Below the pieces are notes generated by a model. That model worked only from the letters and a program-made list of their open reading frames with translations, ran no database searches and had not been told where the DNA came from. 64,000 bases of DNA from Ancylobacter dichloromethanicus (lineage in GTDB: Bacteria; Pseudomonadota; Alphaproteobacteria; Rhizobiales; Xanthobacteraceae), in contig NZ_JAHBGC010000020.1 of NCBI RefSeq assembly GCF_018390645.1, positions 909,467-973,466 of the forward strand, in the 5' to 3' direction. Position numbers and translations under genes: made by a program. Shown here in pieces: positions 7,329 to 14,643 of the stretch (positions are counted from its first letter, which is position 1; every line of letters begins with the position of its first letter).

Positions 7329-8429
7329 TTAGTCCTCGTGCGATCGAGCAGCAACAGGATAGGTACGATCTCCGTCGCTATCGCAATCGCCCCGCGTCGT
7401 GGACTTCTCCTTCGACATGGCAGATGGACGCTTCTTACCACCGTCCTTGGCGAGAAGTACAGGATCAGGCCCATTCCAGAGCAAGCTCGGTCGAGGAATC
7501 TTATAGTAGCCATCGTCGTTTTTGGCGACGGCTCGTTCATTAGCAGGATGCTTGAATCTACCCAGTGCTCCAGCCAGATATTCCAACGACATCTCTGCGC
7601 AGACCCATTTACGTTTTAGCCGTTCAGCGACTTCGCCAGTGATGCAGCTCCCGCCGAAGGGGTCGAGAACCACGTCGCCCGGATCTGTGAGCATCCGGAT
7701 GAAGTACTCCGGCAAGTCGGCCGGAAAACGTGCCGGATGTGCCTTGATGCCGTTGTCCTGGCAATAGCGCATATAATTGCTGTTGCTCTCGGTGTTCGGA
7801 ATCGCCAACAGGTTCGGCGGGATAGCAGCGCCGTTGTTGATCGAGAATTTCGAACTGATGTCATGGCCGGACGGCCGGAGCTTTGCCTTGTAGCCGTTTG
7901 CCAAGAGGGCGTGCATGCTCGGGCTGTAGGGCTGCAAAACACGCCGGTTGCTCGCACGAGGCCATTCTGTCTTCGACAGCCACCAGACCGTGTTGATCGA
8001 GTCTTTGACGCGGATGCGGCGAATATTCACCCATTCCGCAGGGGTCGGCAGCTTCGACGGATTCCACCAGTAGAATTCCTGCGCCAAATGGAAGCCAAAC
8101 TCCTCACACAGCATGATCAGCAGCTTGAAGTGATACAAGCTGCGGACAGGTGCGCCGGGCTTCCAGGCCCCGCCCAGATCGATGACGAAGCTACCACTGT
8201 CCTTCAGGATGCGGTGAAATTCCTTGGCAAAGGACTTAAACCATTGGAGATACGCATCCTCTTGCTCGTTTCCGTATTCTTTCTTGCGCGTGAGGGCAAA
8301 CGGTGGGCTGGTAACGATCAGATCGACGCTGGCAGGCGCCATGGCTGCCATGACGTCCAAACTGTCGGCATGAAAGATCGTGCCGAGCTTCGTTCTATGG
8401 AATGCTCGGGCTTCTGCGGTTTTTTTCAT
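7329..8429 (-). CDS. DNA methyltransferase, beta class, probably N4-cytosine-specific
   Basis: A 366-residue AdoMet-dependent DNA methylase. Catalytic motif IV is TSPPFAL at 40-46, and the AdoMet motif I is DPFGGSCITGE at 256-266. This order (IV before I) defines the beta class. The SPPF form with the following RKKEYGN is typical of N4-cytosine methylases of the PvuII type, as is WYNPSKLP-like text (WWNPSKLPTP, 121-130). Its job would be to protect host sites from the cassette nucleases. It overlaps the upstream Mrr-like gene by 4 bp (ATGA) and is 2 bp from the HNH gene. N6-adenine activity cannot be fully excluded from sequence. There is no frame damage. Confidence 0.87.
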   Translation of the reverse strand: MKKTAEARAFHRTKLGTIFHADSLDVMAAMAPASVDLIVTSPPFALTRKKEYGNEQEDAYLQWFKSFAKEFHRILKDSGSFVIDLGGAWKPGAPVRSLYHFKLLIMLCEEFGFHLAQEFYWWNPSKLPTPAEWVNIRRIRVKDSINTVWWLSKTEWPRASNRRVLQPYSPSMHALLANGYKAKLRPSGHDISSKFSINNGAAIPPNLLAIPNTESNSNYMRYCQDNGIKAHPARFPADLPEYFIRMLTDPGDVVLDPFGGSCITGEVAERLKRKWVCAEMSLEYLAGALGRFKHPANERAVAKNDDGYYKIPRPSLLWNGPDPVLLAKDGGKKRPSAMSKEKSTTRGDCDSDGDRTYPVAARSHED

Positions 8430-9838
8430 TCGCCGCTATCCCCCAGATCGATTTTCTTCAATGTCATTGCGTGCTCCGCTTCACGGCGGAACGCGTCGAT
8501 CAGATATGCCGGATTGGCCGAGATGCCCTCGAGATCGGTTCGGTCGATCATCACAATCGCCAAATTGGAATCCGACATAATGCGGTTGGCATAACGCCTG
8601 GCTTCCGAGCCGACTTCGCCGGTCGTTACGATGACGATAACGGTGCTCTTCAGGAAATGCGTCAGGCCCACCTCCTTGGCCACGTCGTCCAGGGCGACGC
8701 GGGCAGTGTTTTTGCACTGCACCTGCCACCGCGAATAGACGAGGCGGGACGATTGGAAGATGAGGTCGATCTCGGCACCGCCAGTCGAGCTGGCACGCAG
8801 CCGGGTTGCCACATAGTCCATGGCCAGACTGCGCATCAACTTGAAAGCCAAGGCCTCGAGCGCCATGCCAGCGGTGTATCGGTGCGGAGATTTGATCTCC
8901 TCGACAATGTCGACGAGTGGTTTTGTCAGCAGATCGACCAGCTTCGGATCCACCTGGCCCTTCAACTGTTCAAGCAGAGGCCCCAGGATTTCAGCCTTCA
9001 GTTTCGGCGTCGGGGCAACCAGGAATGGCTTGGCGCCCCGGCCTGTGGTGGTTTTAGTCGCCTCTATATAGCCCGCGTTCTTCAGTGCGTTCAGCACCTG
9101 CTGCGGCAGGCTCTTGTCAGGGAAACGCACCCCATAGGTAGCGGCTGCCAGCCGGGCTATTTCGTTCGCAGGCTGGGGGGTAGTGATGCTGGTGTTGGCC
9201 AAGGCTAGCAAAAAAGAACGCTGCTGCGGAGTAAACTGGGCCAAGGCCGGAAAATCAGCAGGGTCTACGCCCAGGACAGCTCGGAGCCGGATCGGATTGA
9301 CCTGCCATCTTGAGCCTACGATGATCCCTGACTTCGCAAGCCAGAGGCGCATCATGCTCGGGTGCTTGCCACCACGCGGGAAGTGGACACCACGTTCAGC
9401 CAGGGCCTCGCGAAGCGAGTCGAGCGTGATTTCTTCGCCAGCCGCCACCATATCCTGAAGGCATTGAACGAGTGTCATGCCGCGGAGGTTCAAGAGGATA
9501 TGACGTCCAAGCTCCTCATAGAGGGCGACCTCATCACCACGGAGACCATAGAGCTTGTCGCCGACCTCTGTGAAGGCGCCTTCCCGGTCGATGATACCGT
9601 ACGCGATTAGGCCTAGTTTGCAGTTATTGGCCAGCTTGGCGCGATTATACGACCCGCCTTCGCCTTCGCCCCCGCCAGGGCGAGCGGAGTGGCCGGAAAA
9701 ATACTTCGCCAGGATCGCAGCCTCAAGGGAACGCCAGTTGCCATTATTCTGCTGAACGAGCTCCAACAGATGCGGAAGCTCAATCTGAGAAGGCGAAAAT
9801 TCGCTCCCGAACGGTAAATCGCTACGCTGTACAGCCAT
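8426..9838 (-). CDS. Mrr-like restriction endonuclease (PD-(D/E)XK) with N-terminal winged-helix region
   Basis: A 470-residue putative restriction nuclease. The C-terminal third carries an Mrr-type PD-(D/E)XK core: E328 in MALEALAFKL, D358 in GGAEIDLIF, then Q374-C-K376 in WQVQCKN, which gives the E...D...QxK arrangement known for Mrr and related enzymes. The N-terminal two thirds contain helical, winged-helix-like stretches (about 20-190 and 205-275) likely to bind DNA. The gene starts 2 bp downstream of the RHH regulator stop and overlaps the methylase start by 4 bp, so it is translated as part of one operon. Whether it cuts unmethylated DNA, as the cognate enzyme, or methylated DNA, like classical Mrr, cannot be told from sequence. 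Confidence 0.8.
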   Translation of the reverse strand: MAVQRSDLPFGSEFSPSQIELPHLLELVQQNNGNWRSLEAAILAKYFSGHSARPGGGEGEGGSYNRAKLANNCKLGLIAYGIIDREGAFTEVGDKLYGLRGDEVALYEELGRHILLNLRGMTLVQCLQDMVAAGEEITLDSLREALAERGVHFPRGGKHPSMMRLWLAKSGIIVGSRWQVNPIRLRAVLGVDPADFPALAQFTPQQRSFLLALANTSITTPQPANEIARLAAATYGVRFPDKSLPQQVLNALKNAGYIEATKTTTGRGAKPFLVAPTPKLKAEILGPLLEQLKGQVDPKLVDLLTKPLVDIVEEIKSPHRYTAGMALEALAFKLMRSLAMDYVATRLRASSTGGAEIDLIFQSSRLVYSRWQVQCKNTARVALDDVAKEVGLTHFLKSTVIVIVTTGEVGSEARRYANRIMSDSNLAIVMIDRTDLEGISANPAYLIDAFRREAEHAMTLKKIDLGDSGE

Positions 9839-9840
9839 GT

Positions 9841-10047
9841 TTAGCTTTGGCCTCGGGTGTGCTTTTGCGGCGCAGACATTTCGGCCTGAGATGTGGCGGG
9901 ATGGAGATACTGCTGAACGGCGCGCCGGATAACCCAGGCAGCGGAGACGTCGTTCTGAGCAGCCAAGGTGCAGACTGCGCTGTAATCCTGCTCGTCCAGG
10001 GTGACCGTCAGTCTCGCTGGCTGCTTCTCTGTTCTGGGTCGCCCCAT
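9841..10047 (-). CDS. Ribbon-helix-helix (CopG-like) regulator of the restriction operon
   Basis: A 68-residue small DNA-binding protein. The N-terminal part fits a ribbon-helix-helix fold: a short beta strand (ARLTVTLDEQDYSAV, 11-25), a first helix, then the NDVSAAWVIRRAVQQYL stretch (32-48) as the second helix. It is the first gene of the leftward cassette, with only 2 bp before the Mrr-like nuclease. In known restriction-modification operons a small controller often delays nuclease expression; here an RHH protein occupies that place. It could also be an antitoxin-like repressor. Autoregulation is inferred. Confidence 0.75.
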   Translation of the reverse strand: MGRPRTEKQPARLTVTLDEQDYSAVCTLAAQNDVSAAWVIRRAVQQYLHPATSQAEMSAPQKHTRGQS

Positions 10048-10135
10048 GTGATTCGCTCCGGTGTTTTCTTCACCACGCTATCACAAGGGCCATGTCGTCA
10101 TGCCGCTCGCTTTCAACAAGCAGGCCGGCCATCTT

Positions 10136-10150
10136 GTTCTCATTTTGTTC
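10136..10150 (+). promoter_or_regulatory. LexA (SOS) box of alphaproteobacterial type
   Basis: The sequence GTTC-TCATTTT-GTTC is an exact GTTC-N7-GTTC match, the known alphaproteobacterial LexA operator. The surrounding TTGTTCTCAT is repeated directly with an 11-bp period (10134-10144 and 10145-10154). The box lies 37 bp before the ATG at 10188 and 88 bp from the start of the leftward restriction cassette, so it may repress one or both. Confidence 0.65.
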
Positions 10151-10187
10151 TCATGGAATCAATGCCCTCAGATAAATGGAGGGAGTC

Positions 10188-10432
10188 ATGGAGATTACAG
10201 CCAGGATCGTGCAGGCAGATAAATTCGAGGTGACCGAAGCGCCTGTTGATGAGGCAGTAGCCGCGTGCCACGGCGATCTGCGGGCGACTATCAGGGCGCT
10301 CCTGGTGGGCCAAGCCATCACGGACCATCGGCTGTGGTCCTCCGCAGGAACGTGTCAACGGGCTACGTCCGGCTGCCTATGGCGACCATGAGCGCGCGGA
10401 CGGGTGCTTACGATGGAAGATCGACTGGCTAA
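10188..10432 (+). pseudogene. Small LexA-box-preceded protein, apparently frameshifted near the C-terminus
   Basis: The ATG at 10188 follows a strong GGAGGG ribosome-binding site. The first 45 codons read well (MEITARIVQADKFEVTEA, then EAVAACHGDLRATIRALLVGQ), a pattern I know from small conserved Hyphomicrobiales proteins. After about 10330 the frame turns into unlikely text and stops at 10391. Shifting to the frame two bases on gives NVSTGYVRLPM and runs to TAA at 10430-10432, which resembles the usual GYVR-containing C-terminus. A frameshift is therefore likely, though the join is inferred by eye. Function unknown. It overlaps the start of the next small gene. Confidence 0.5.
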
Positions 10433-10744
10433 TTGTCCCCATGTCGTGGTGCACTTCTCATGTTCTTACTGTCGCCGACACGGGTGATTGTGCCCTGGCT
10501 CGCCTGGCCGAGAAGTCCGGCTCCGACATTTCGAGCGAGGAATGTCGCCTGGAGTCGCCCGCTGCCTCGGCCGGCCAGCGGGCATCGCAAGCCGCAGAAA
10601 TACGCGGCCAGGTGCGGAATCTATTTTCCTGACCTGGCAACGGGATCGCACCCACCGCCGAATCTGCCACCAGTGGGTCTGCGGCTGGTGAAAGCAGATG
10701 CTGCGGAGTGCGGCGTGTGCACCCGGGCGTACTGCCGAAAATAG
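10413..10744 (+). pseudogene. Frame-broken small zinc-ribbon-like protein
   Basis: Three consecutive segments of one apparent protein lie in three different frames. From ATG 10413 the text is MEDRLANCPHVVVHFSCSYC followed by RRHG and a stop at 10485. From about 10483 another frame continues with GDCALARLAEKSGSDIS. A third frame then gives ARCGIYFPDL (ending in TAG at 10744). This order matches a small Cys-rich family found in Hyphomicrobiales accessory DNA, so I read it as one gene with two frameshifts. The family resemblance is from memory and not verified. No function is known. Confidence 0.5.
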
Positions 10745-10752
10745 TCGCGCGG

Positions 10753-11019
10753 ATGTTGCATTCGGAGAGACCTCGGGTGGCCTCATCCAACGGCACTGTC
10801 GGCGAGTGCATCGCCCAAGGCTATGGCATCCGAGCGACGTGTCTGGCGTGCTGGCACAATCGCACGCTTGATATGGCGATTCTCGCTACCCGACTCGGCG
10901 TCGATCATGGCGCCCTGCATCGTGACCTGGTCCCGAAGCTGCGGTGCTCCGCCTGCGGGTCGAAGCGAATCGCGCTCACCGTATTGGCCCCGAACGTTCC
11001 GACGATCGAACGGCGATGA
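10753..11019 (+). CDS. Small zinc-ribbon-like protein, intact
   Basis: A protein of about 88 residues from the ATG at 10753 (a GTG at 10708 is an alternative). It carries two Cys pairs, CLACW and CSACG, separated by about 36 residues, which is a likely zinc ribbon. The text between them is LDMAILATRLGVDHGALHRD. The layout resembles that of the broken gene just upstream, so the two may be diverged relatives in one small operon behind the LexA box. The Cys residues and reading frame are intact. Function is unknown; nucleic-acid binding is a guess from the zinc ribbon. It is the last gene before tRNA-Arg. Confidence 0.55.
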   Translation: MLHSERPRVASSNGTVGECIAQGYGIRATCLACWHNRTLDMAILATRLGVDHGALHRDLVPKLRCSACGSKRIALTVLAPNVPTIERR

Positions 11020-11156
11020 TCATCGAGAATTCTGCTCGGGATTAGCTCGGGACTTTCCGTCACGAACTACCGAATTTTGAGCTTTTCGTGCTCGTTCTGT
11101 TCCAGAGGCACGGCCACTCGTAAGTCGACTTTTGCAAGCTACTACAGTCAGTTAGG

Positions 11157-11233
11157 TGGCGACCGCGGCTGGGCTCGAACCAGCGACCTGCCGCTTAGAA
11201 GGCGGCTGCTCTATCCAGCTGAGCTACGCGGCC
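11157..11233 (-). tRNA. tRNA-Arg (anticodon TCT)
   Basis: Read on the minus strand, the acceptor stem GGCCGCG pairs with CGCGGTC (one G-T pair), the anticodon arm is GCCGC-CTTCTAA-GCGGC, and the T arm GCTGG-TTCGAGC-CCAGC is intact. CCA is encoded (11157-11159). The 3' end points toward the accessory region on the left, which makes it a plausible integration site. Confidence 0.97.
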
Positions 11234-11259
11234 CGCCCGTCACACCGCACCCGGACAGG

Positions 11260-11565
11260 TCAGTGAGTCCACTGCCCGATGCGGCGGAAGCTGAAATTGT
11301 CGGCATAGGCCATGCGGCGCCGGCTCGGCTCGTTCGGCTCCTGCACCTGATAGGCGATGCCGTGCCGCTCGGCATAGGCGACCGCCTCTTCCTTCGTATC
11401 GAAATGCAGGCGGAGCTGGCTCTTCATATCGCCGGAACTGGTATAGCCCATCAGCGGCTCGACCTGGCGAGGCTGCTCGGGCTCATAGTCCAGCACCCAG
11501 AGCCTGGTCGTCGCGTTGCCGGACTGCATGGCGGTCCGGGTCGGCTTGTATATGCGTGCCACCAT
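11260..11565 (-). CDS. NADH dehydrogenase complex I accessory subunit, NDUFS4-like
   Basis: A 101-residue protein of the ETC_C1_NDUFS4 family (the bacterial counterpart of the mitochondrial 18-kDa subunit), found in alphaproteobacteria. Seen are the N-terminal ARIYKPTRTAMQSG, the central WVLDYEPEQPR, the MGYTSSGD motif, and the C-terminal FDTKEEAVAYAERHGI, all typical of the family. It would sit on the peripheral arm of complex I in the inner membrane. The ATG at 11565 gives the family N-terminus; longer frames upstream are not needed. The gene lies 26 bp from tRNA-Arg on the same strand and marks the start of core chromosome. Confidence 0.9.
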   Translation of the reverse strand: MVARIYKPTRTAMQSGNATTRLWVLDYEPEQPRQVEPLMGYTSSGDMKSQLRLHFDTKEEAVAYAERHGIAYQVQEPNEPSRRRMAYADNFSFRRIGQWTH

Positions 11566-11889
11566 TTCCCTTCGCTCCCTTGCCTCAAAGCCTCCACGTC
11601 GCGCCGTGGGGCCGCGTCCGGGCGTGTCGCGCGCCTCGCCCGCCCTGATTAAGGCGGCCGGTACGTTCTGGCAATGGCCGCGATGGTGCTTGCCGATGCG
11701 ATATCGCGGTCGCGCCTCCCGCGCCCTCTGCGTGGAGTTTTTCGACCGCTGCGCATTCATCCGCGCCGCGTCAGAATTCGCCGGAAGAGGGAAGGCATCG
11801 CAGGGGTCCACTCCGAGCATTCCGAGGGTTGGCGCAGCGACCTTGCGGTGCCGGCGGAAAGCAAAATCAGCCGGGTACGGAGGGGGGTC

Positions 11890-11918
11890 CTGACTTTTCC
11901 TGTCCGACGCACTATATG
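11890..11918 (+). promoter_or_regulatory. Candidate promoter for rpsU
   Basis: CTGACT (11890-11895) and TATATG (11913-11918) are separated by 17 bp and lie about 70 bp before the rpsU start. The match to the sigma-70 pattern is fair, and this is the only good candidate in the gap between the complex I gene and rpsU. Confidence 0.35.
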
Positions 11919-11985
11919 AGGGAGGCGCCGTCGTTTGCATCGGCGCTCATTACCATTGGAATGAAACGACAGGATTGGACAGGAT

Positions 11986-12270
11986 TTGCACGTTCTCGTA
12001 CGCGACAATAATGTTGACCAGGCTTTGAAGGTTCTGAAGCGGAAGATGCAGCGCGAAGGCATCTTCCGGGAGATGCGGTCGCGCCGCGCCTATGAGAAGC
12101 CCTCCGAGCGCCGCAACCGCGAGGAAGGCGAGGCCATTCGCCGCGCCCGCAAGCTGGCGCGCAAGCAGGCGGTGCGCGAGGGGCTGATCGCCGCCCCGAA
12201 GAAGAAGCCGTCCACACGGCCCGCCTTCGCCCGGCCCGCCGCGCCGGCGCCGGCACCGTCGTCCGAATAA
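11986..12270 (+). CDS. rpsU: 30S ribosomal protein S21
   Basis: A 94-residue S21 protein of the small ribosomal subunit. The diagnostic text is [20 protein letters not shown] (4-23), then [20 protein letters not shown], followed by a very basic helical stretch. The C-terminus is longer than in enterobacterial S21 (about 70 residues) because of an Ala/Pro-rich tail (from about 70), which is common in Hyphomicrobiales. The alignment requires a TTG start at 11986, since no ATG or GTG is available in frame nearby. Weak initiation may keep its level low. Confidence 0.95.
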   Translation: MHVLVRDNNVDQALKVLKRKMQREGIFREMRSRRAYEKPSERRNREEGEAIRRARKLARKQAVREGLIAAPKKKPSTRPAFARPAAPAPAPSSE

Positions 12271-12322
12271 TTACACGCTCCCTTCGCCAGGGCGCCGAGC
12301 ACATTCGAGAGGAATCGCCACC

Positions 12323-12553
12323 ATGAGCCGATCGCTGTCCACTTCCGCCGTCATGCCTTCGCCGACCCGTTCGGAAAGCAAGGCCGAGGCGATCTCGCGT
12401 GCCGCCATGGAAACGATTCAGCTGGAAGTCGCCCGGCGCGAGGCGAAGACCGCCCAGCTTCGGGCGGCGCGTCTGGCGAAGGAGGCCGCCGACCGCGCGG
12501 CGGCGGCCCGCACGGCGCCGGCGGCCAAGCGAAAAGCGGCGGCCGTCCGCTGA
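12323..12553 (+). CDS. Small Ala/Arg-rich protein of unknown function
   Basis: A 76-residue protein starting at an ATG 52 bp after rpsU, with GAGAGGAAT upstream as a plausible ribosome-binding site. The first 20 residues are Ser/Pro-rich; the rest is one long amphipathic helix of Ala, Arg, Lys and Glu (SRAAMETIQLEVARREAKTA and onward), ending in a basic AAKRKAAAVR. I recognise no named family. The basic helical end suggests contact with nucleic acid, but this is only composition. It lies between rpsU and tRNA-Pro and may be cotranscribed with rpsU. Confidence 0.5.
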   Translation: MSRSLSTSAVMPSPTRSESKAEAISRAAMETIQLEVARREAKTAQLRAARLAKEAADRAAAARTAPAAKRKAAAVR

Positions 12554-12748
12554 GGGGCATCCATCCGGGCACCGACCGTCTCGCGGGGCCCGTGTAGCCG
12601 AGGGAGTGCGGGCCTGGCCTCGCGCCACGCACCGCCTCACGATATCGGCGGCATCTTGCCGATCAGGACATTTCTGTGCCATCTCACAGCGGCCCGGCAC
12701 TGACCGGGCGTTCCGCAGGCCCCGATGGGCGCCTGCGTATCCTGGTGT

Positions 12749-12825
12749 CGGGGCATAGCGCAGCCCGGTAGCGCGGAAGTTTTGGGTACTTCAGGTCGCA
12801 GGTTCGAATCCTGCTGCCCCGACCA
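12749..12825 (+). tRNA. tRNA-Pro (anticodon TGG)
   Basis: The acceptor stem CGGGGCA pairs with TGCCCCG, the anticodon arm is GAAGT-TTTGGGT-ACTTC with TGG, the T arm is GCAGG-TTCGAAT-CCTGC, the discriminator base is A, and CCA is encoded at 12823-12825. Confidence 0.97.
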
Positions 12826-12873
12826 GCCTCACCCCACTCACGGCGAGAAGCCCGCCCGGCGGGATCGACGTCT

Positions 12874-13344
12874 CTAGCGGCGGATCAGCGCCAGGCCGCT
12901 GGCCGGATCGACCCGCTTGTGCAGATGCGCCGGCGCTTCGGTCGCGATCAGTTCGAGCGTCGGGCGCACGAAGCCCTTGGCGAGGTGGCCGGCGAGCGCG
13001 CTGCCGTCGCGCCGGCCCAGCACCACATGTACATGCACCGCCGACACGCCCTCGGGGTCCAGCGCCACGTCGCCCGACAGCGCGGCGACCTCGACCTGCT
13101 CGTTGACCGGTATGTCGCGATATTCCTTCGCCTCCCAGTCGAAAAAGCTGATCGTGCCATGGCTGAAAGCGCCGATGGCGGACAGATGCGCGGCGCTCAG
13201 CCCCTCGCGGCGGGCGAAATCCTGCAGCGACTGCATCACCTCCTCGCCGGTTTCCAGAATCACGGCATAGGTCCGTAATCCGCCGGCATCCGCGAGTTTC
13301 TTGATGATGGCCAAGGGCGCCTCCTGCGTTGGTACCAACACCAA
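12874..13344 (-). CDS. PPC-domain (DUF296) DNA-binding-type protein
   Basis: A 156-residue protein of the PPC/DUF296 family, known as small trimeric proteins and as the C-terminal domain of plant AT-hook proteins. The family metal-site pattern is visible: HVHVVLG at 104-110 with GH at 119-120, plus the core SAIGAFSHGTISFFD (55-69) and SGDVALDPEG (90-99). The exact start is uncertain: the frame opens with MVLVPTQEAP, but a TTG at codon 11 (LAIIKKL) is closer to the usual N-terminus. The role in bacteria is not established; regulation or small-molecule binding has been proposed for the family. It is separated from the DUF192 gene by only 24 bp on the same strand. Confidence 0.82.
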   Translation of the reverse strand: MVLVPTQEAPLAIIKKLADAGGLRTYAVILETGEEVMQSLQDFARREGLSAAHLSAIGAFSHGTISFFDWEAKEYRDIPVNEQVEVAALSGDVALDPEGVSAVHVHVVLGRRDGSALAGHLAKGFVRPTLELIATEAPAHLHKRVDPASGLALIRR

Positions 13345-13368
13345 CGGCGTGGCGCGCCTCGCGTTCCC

Positions 13369-13851
13369 CTACCCGCCGCCGAACAGCCGGTGCTCGACGC
13401 GGTCGCCGACGGCGATGCCCCGGGCGCGCACGGTACCGGCCGGCAGTTCCAGCACTGCCTTCACCGGCACGCCCGACGAGATGGTCGCGGTCGACAGCGG
13501 CACCGTGTCGGTGGCGATGCTGGCGACCCGGCCGTCGGCGCGGATGAACAGCATGTCCAGCGGAATGTAGGTGTTCTTCATCCACATGGTGACCGGCTGC
13601 TCGAAGCCGAAATCGAACAGCATCCCGGTGTTCGGCGCCAGTTCGGCCCGGTACATCAGCCCCTTGGAGCGCTCGGCCGGGGTCACCGCCATCTCGATGT
13701 CGATGCCAAGCGGGCCGGCCTTGGTGACGACGGTCAGCTTCTCGAAGCTTGCCGCGCGGGCGGCCGCCGGGAGCAGCACCAAGGCGGCGCACGCGAGAAC
13801 CAACCACAGCGCGGCAACACGCCGGCTGGCTGTACGGATGGCGAGTGTCAT
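13369..13851 (-). CDS. DUF192 family secreted protein
   Basis: A 160-residue protein with a Sec signal peptide (Arg-rich start, hydrophobic 13-28, cleavage likely after AARA near 33). The mature part is a complete DUF192 domain: PLGIDIEMAVTPAERSKGLM, then the conserved MLFDFG and MWMKNTYIPLDMLFI, and the C-terminal AVGDRVEH. The family is widespread and of unknown function; export to the periplasm is predicted. The start at 13851 is chosen because it directly precedes the signal peptide. It ends 24 bp before the PPC gene and begins 46 bp after the cold-shock gene, so the three may share a transcript. Confidence 0.88.
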   Translation of the reverse strand: MTLAIRTASRRVAALWLVLACAALVLLPAAARAASFEKLTVVTKAGPLGIDIEMAVTPAERSKGLMYRAELAPNTGMLFDFGFEQPVTMWMKNTYIPLDMLFIRADGRVASIATDTVPLSTATISSGVPVKAVLELPAGTVRARGIAVGDRVEHRLFGGG

Positions 13852-13897
13852 GCTGAAACGGCGCCTTGACGCCTTCCCTGGTGAGACGAGGGGGGGG

Positions 13898-14500
13898 CTA
13901 GTGAGACGACGGGGTGGCCGCACCATCGGGCCGCACTTCGGCGGCCATAAGGCCTTTCGGGCCCGGACCGAAGCGCACCAGCACCAACTGGCCCGGACGC
14001 AGCTCGGCAAGGCCATGGCGCCGCAGCGTTTCCATGTGGACGAAAATGTCCTCGGTGCCCTCGCCGCGCGAGAGGAAGCCGAAGCCGCGTAGCCGGTTGA
14101 ACCACTTCACCCACGCGCGCTCGAAACCGCCCACCGGCTGCACGCTCACATGGGTGCGCGCCTGCGGCAGCTGCGAGTGGTGCAGCGCCGTCGTCTCGTC
14201 CATCGAGATCACCCGCAGCGCCTGGAATCCCCGGTCGCGCGCCACCACCTCGCACACGACTCGCGCGCCTTCCTGGGCGGTGTTGAAGCCGCCGCGCCGC
14301 AGGCAGGTGACGTGGAGCAGGACGTCGCCGCTGCCGTCATCCGGGACGACGAAGCCATAGCCCTTGGAGACGTCGAACCATTTGATGGTGCCGGCGATCT
14401 GGACCACGCCGCCGTCCATCCGCCCGTCCGCATCAGCACCCTGATCCGGCTCGTTGCGAGAGACACCCCCCGGCCGTGGCAGAGACTCGTCCGACACCAT
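13898..14500 (-). CDS. Double cold-shock-domain protein
   Basis: A 200-residue protein with two cold-shock (OB-fold) domains that bind single-stranded RNA or DNA. The first is at about 34-100: GTIKWFDVSKGYGFVVPDDG with RNP1 KGYGFVV and RNP2-like DVLLHVT. The second is at about 127-193: AWVKWFNRLRGFGFLSRGEG with RGFGFL and DIFVHM. Typical single CspA proteins are about 70 residues, but two-domain versions are known in alphaproteobacteria (for example CspC/CspD of Caulobacter). A 33-residue acidic leader precedes the first domain. The start at 14500 is the first ATG in a sensible context. A role as an RNA chaperone in stress or stationary phase is inferred from the family. Confidence 0.9.
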   Translation of the reverse strand: MVSDESLPRPGGVSRNEPDQGADADGRMDGGVVQIAGTIKWFDVSKGYGFVVPDDGSGDVLLHVTCLRRGGFNTAQEGARVVCEVVARDRGFQALRVISMDETTALHHSQLPQARTHVSVQPVGGFERAWVKWFNRLRGFGFLSRGEGTEDIFVHMETLRRHGLAELRPGQLVLVRFGPGPKGLMAAEVRPDGAATPSSH

Positions 14501-14643
14501 CGGCTGCCTACCTCCAGGAACGCCCTTCCGCCGGAAACAGCGGAAATCCATGATTCTGAGCACCGAGCATAGCACCCGCTGCGGCCACGAAAACACCCAA
14601 ATTGATTCGCCCGCGCGATTACCGCCCTCGACGGCCACCCGGC

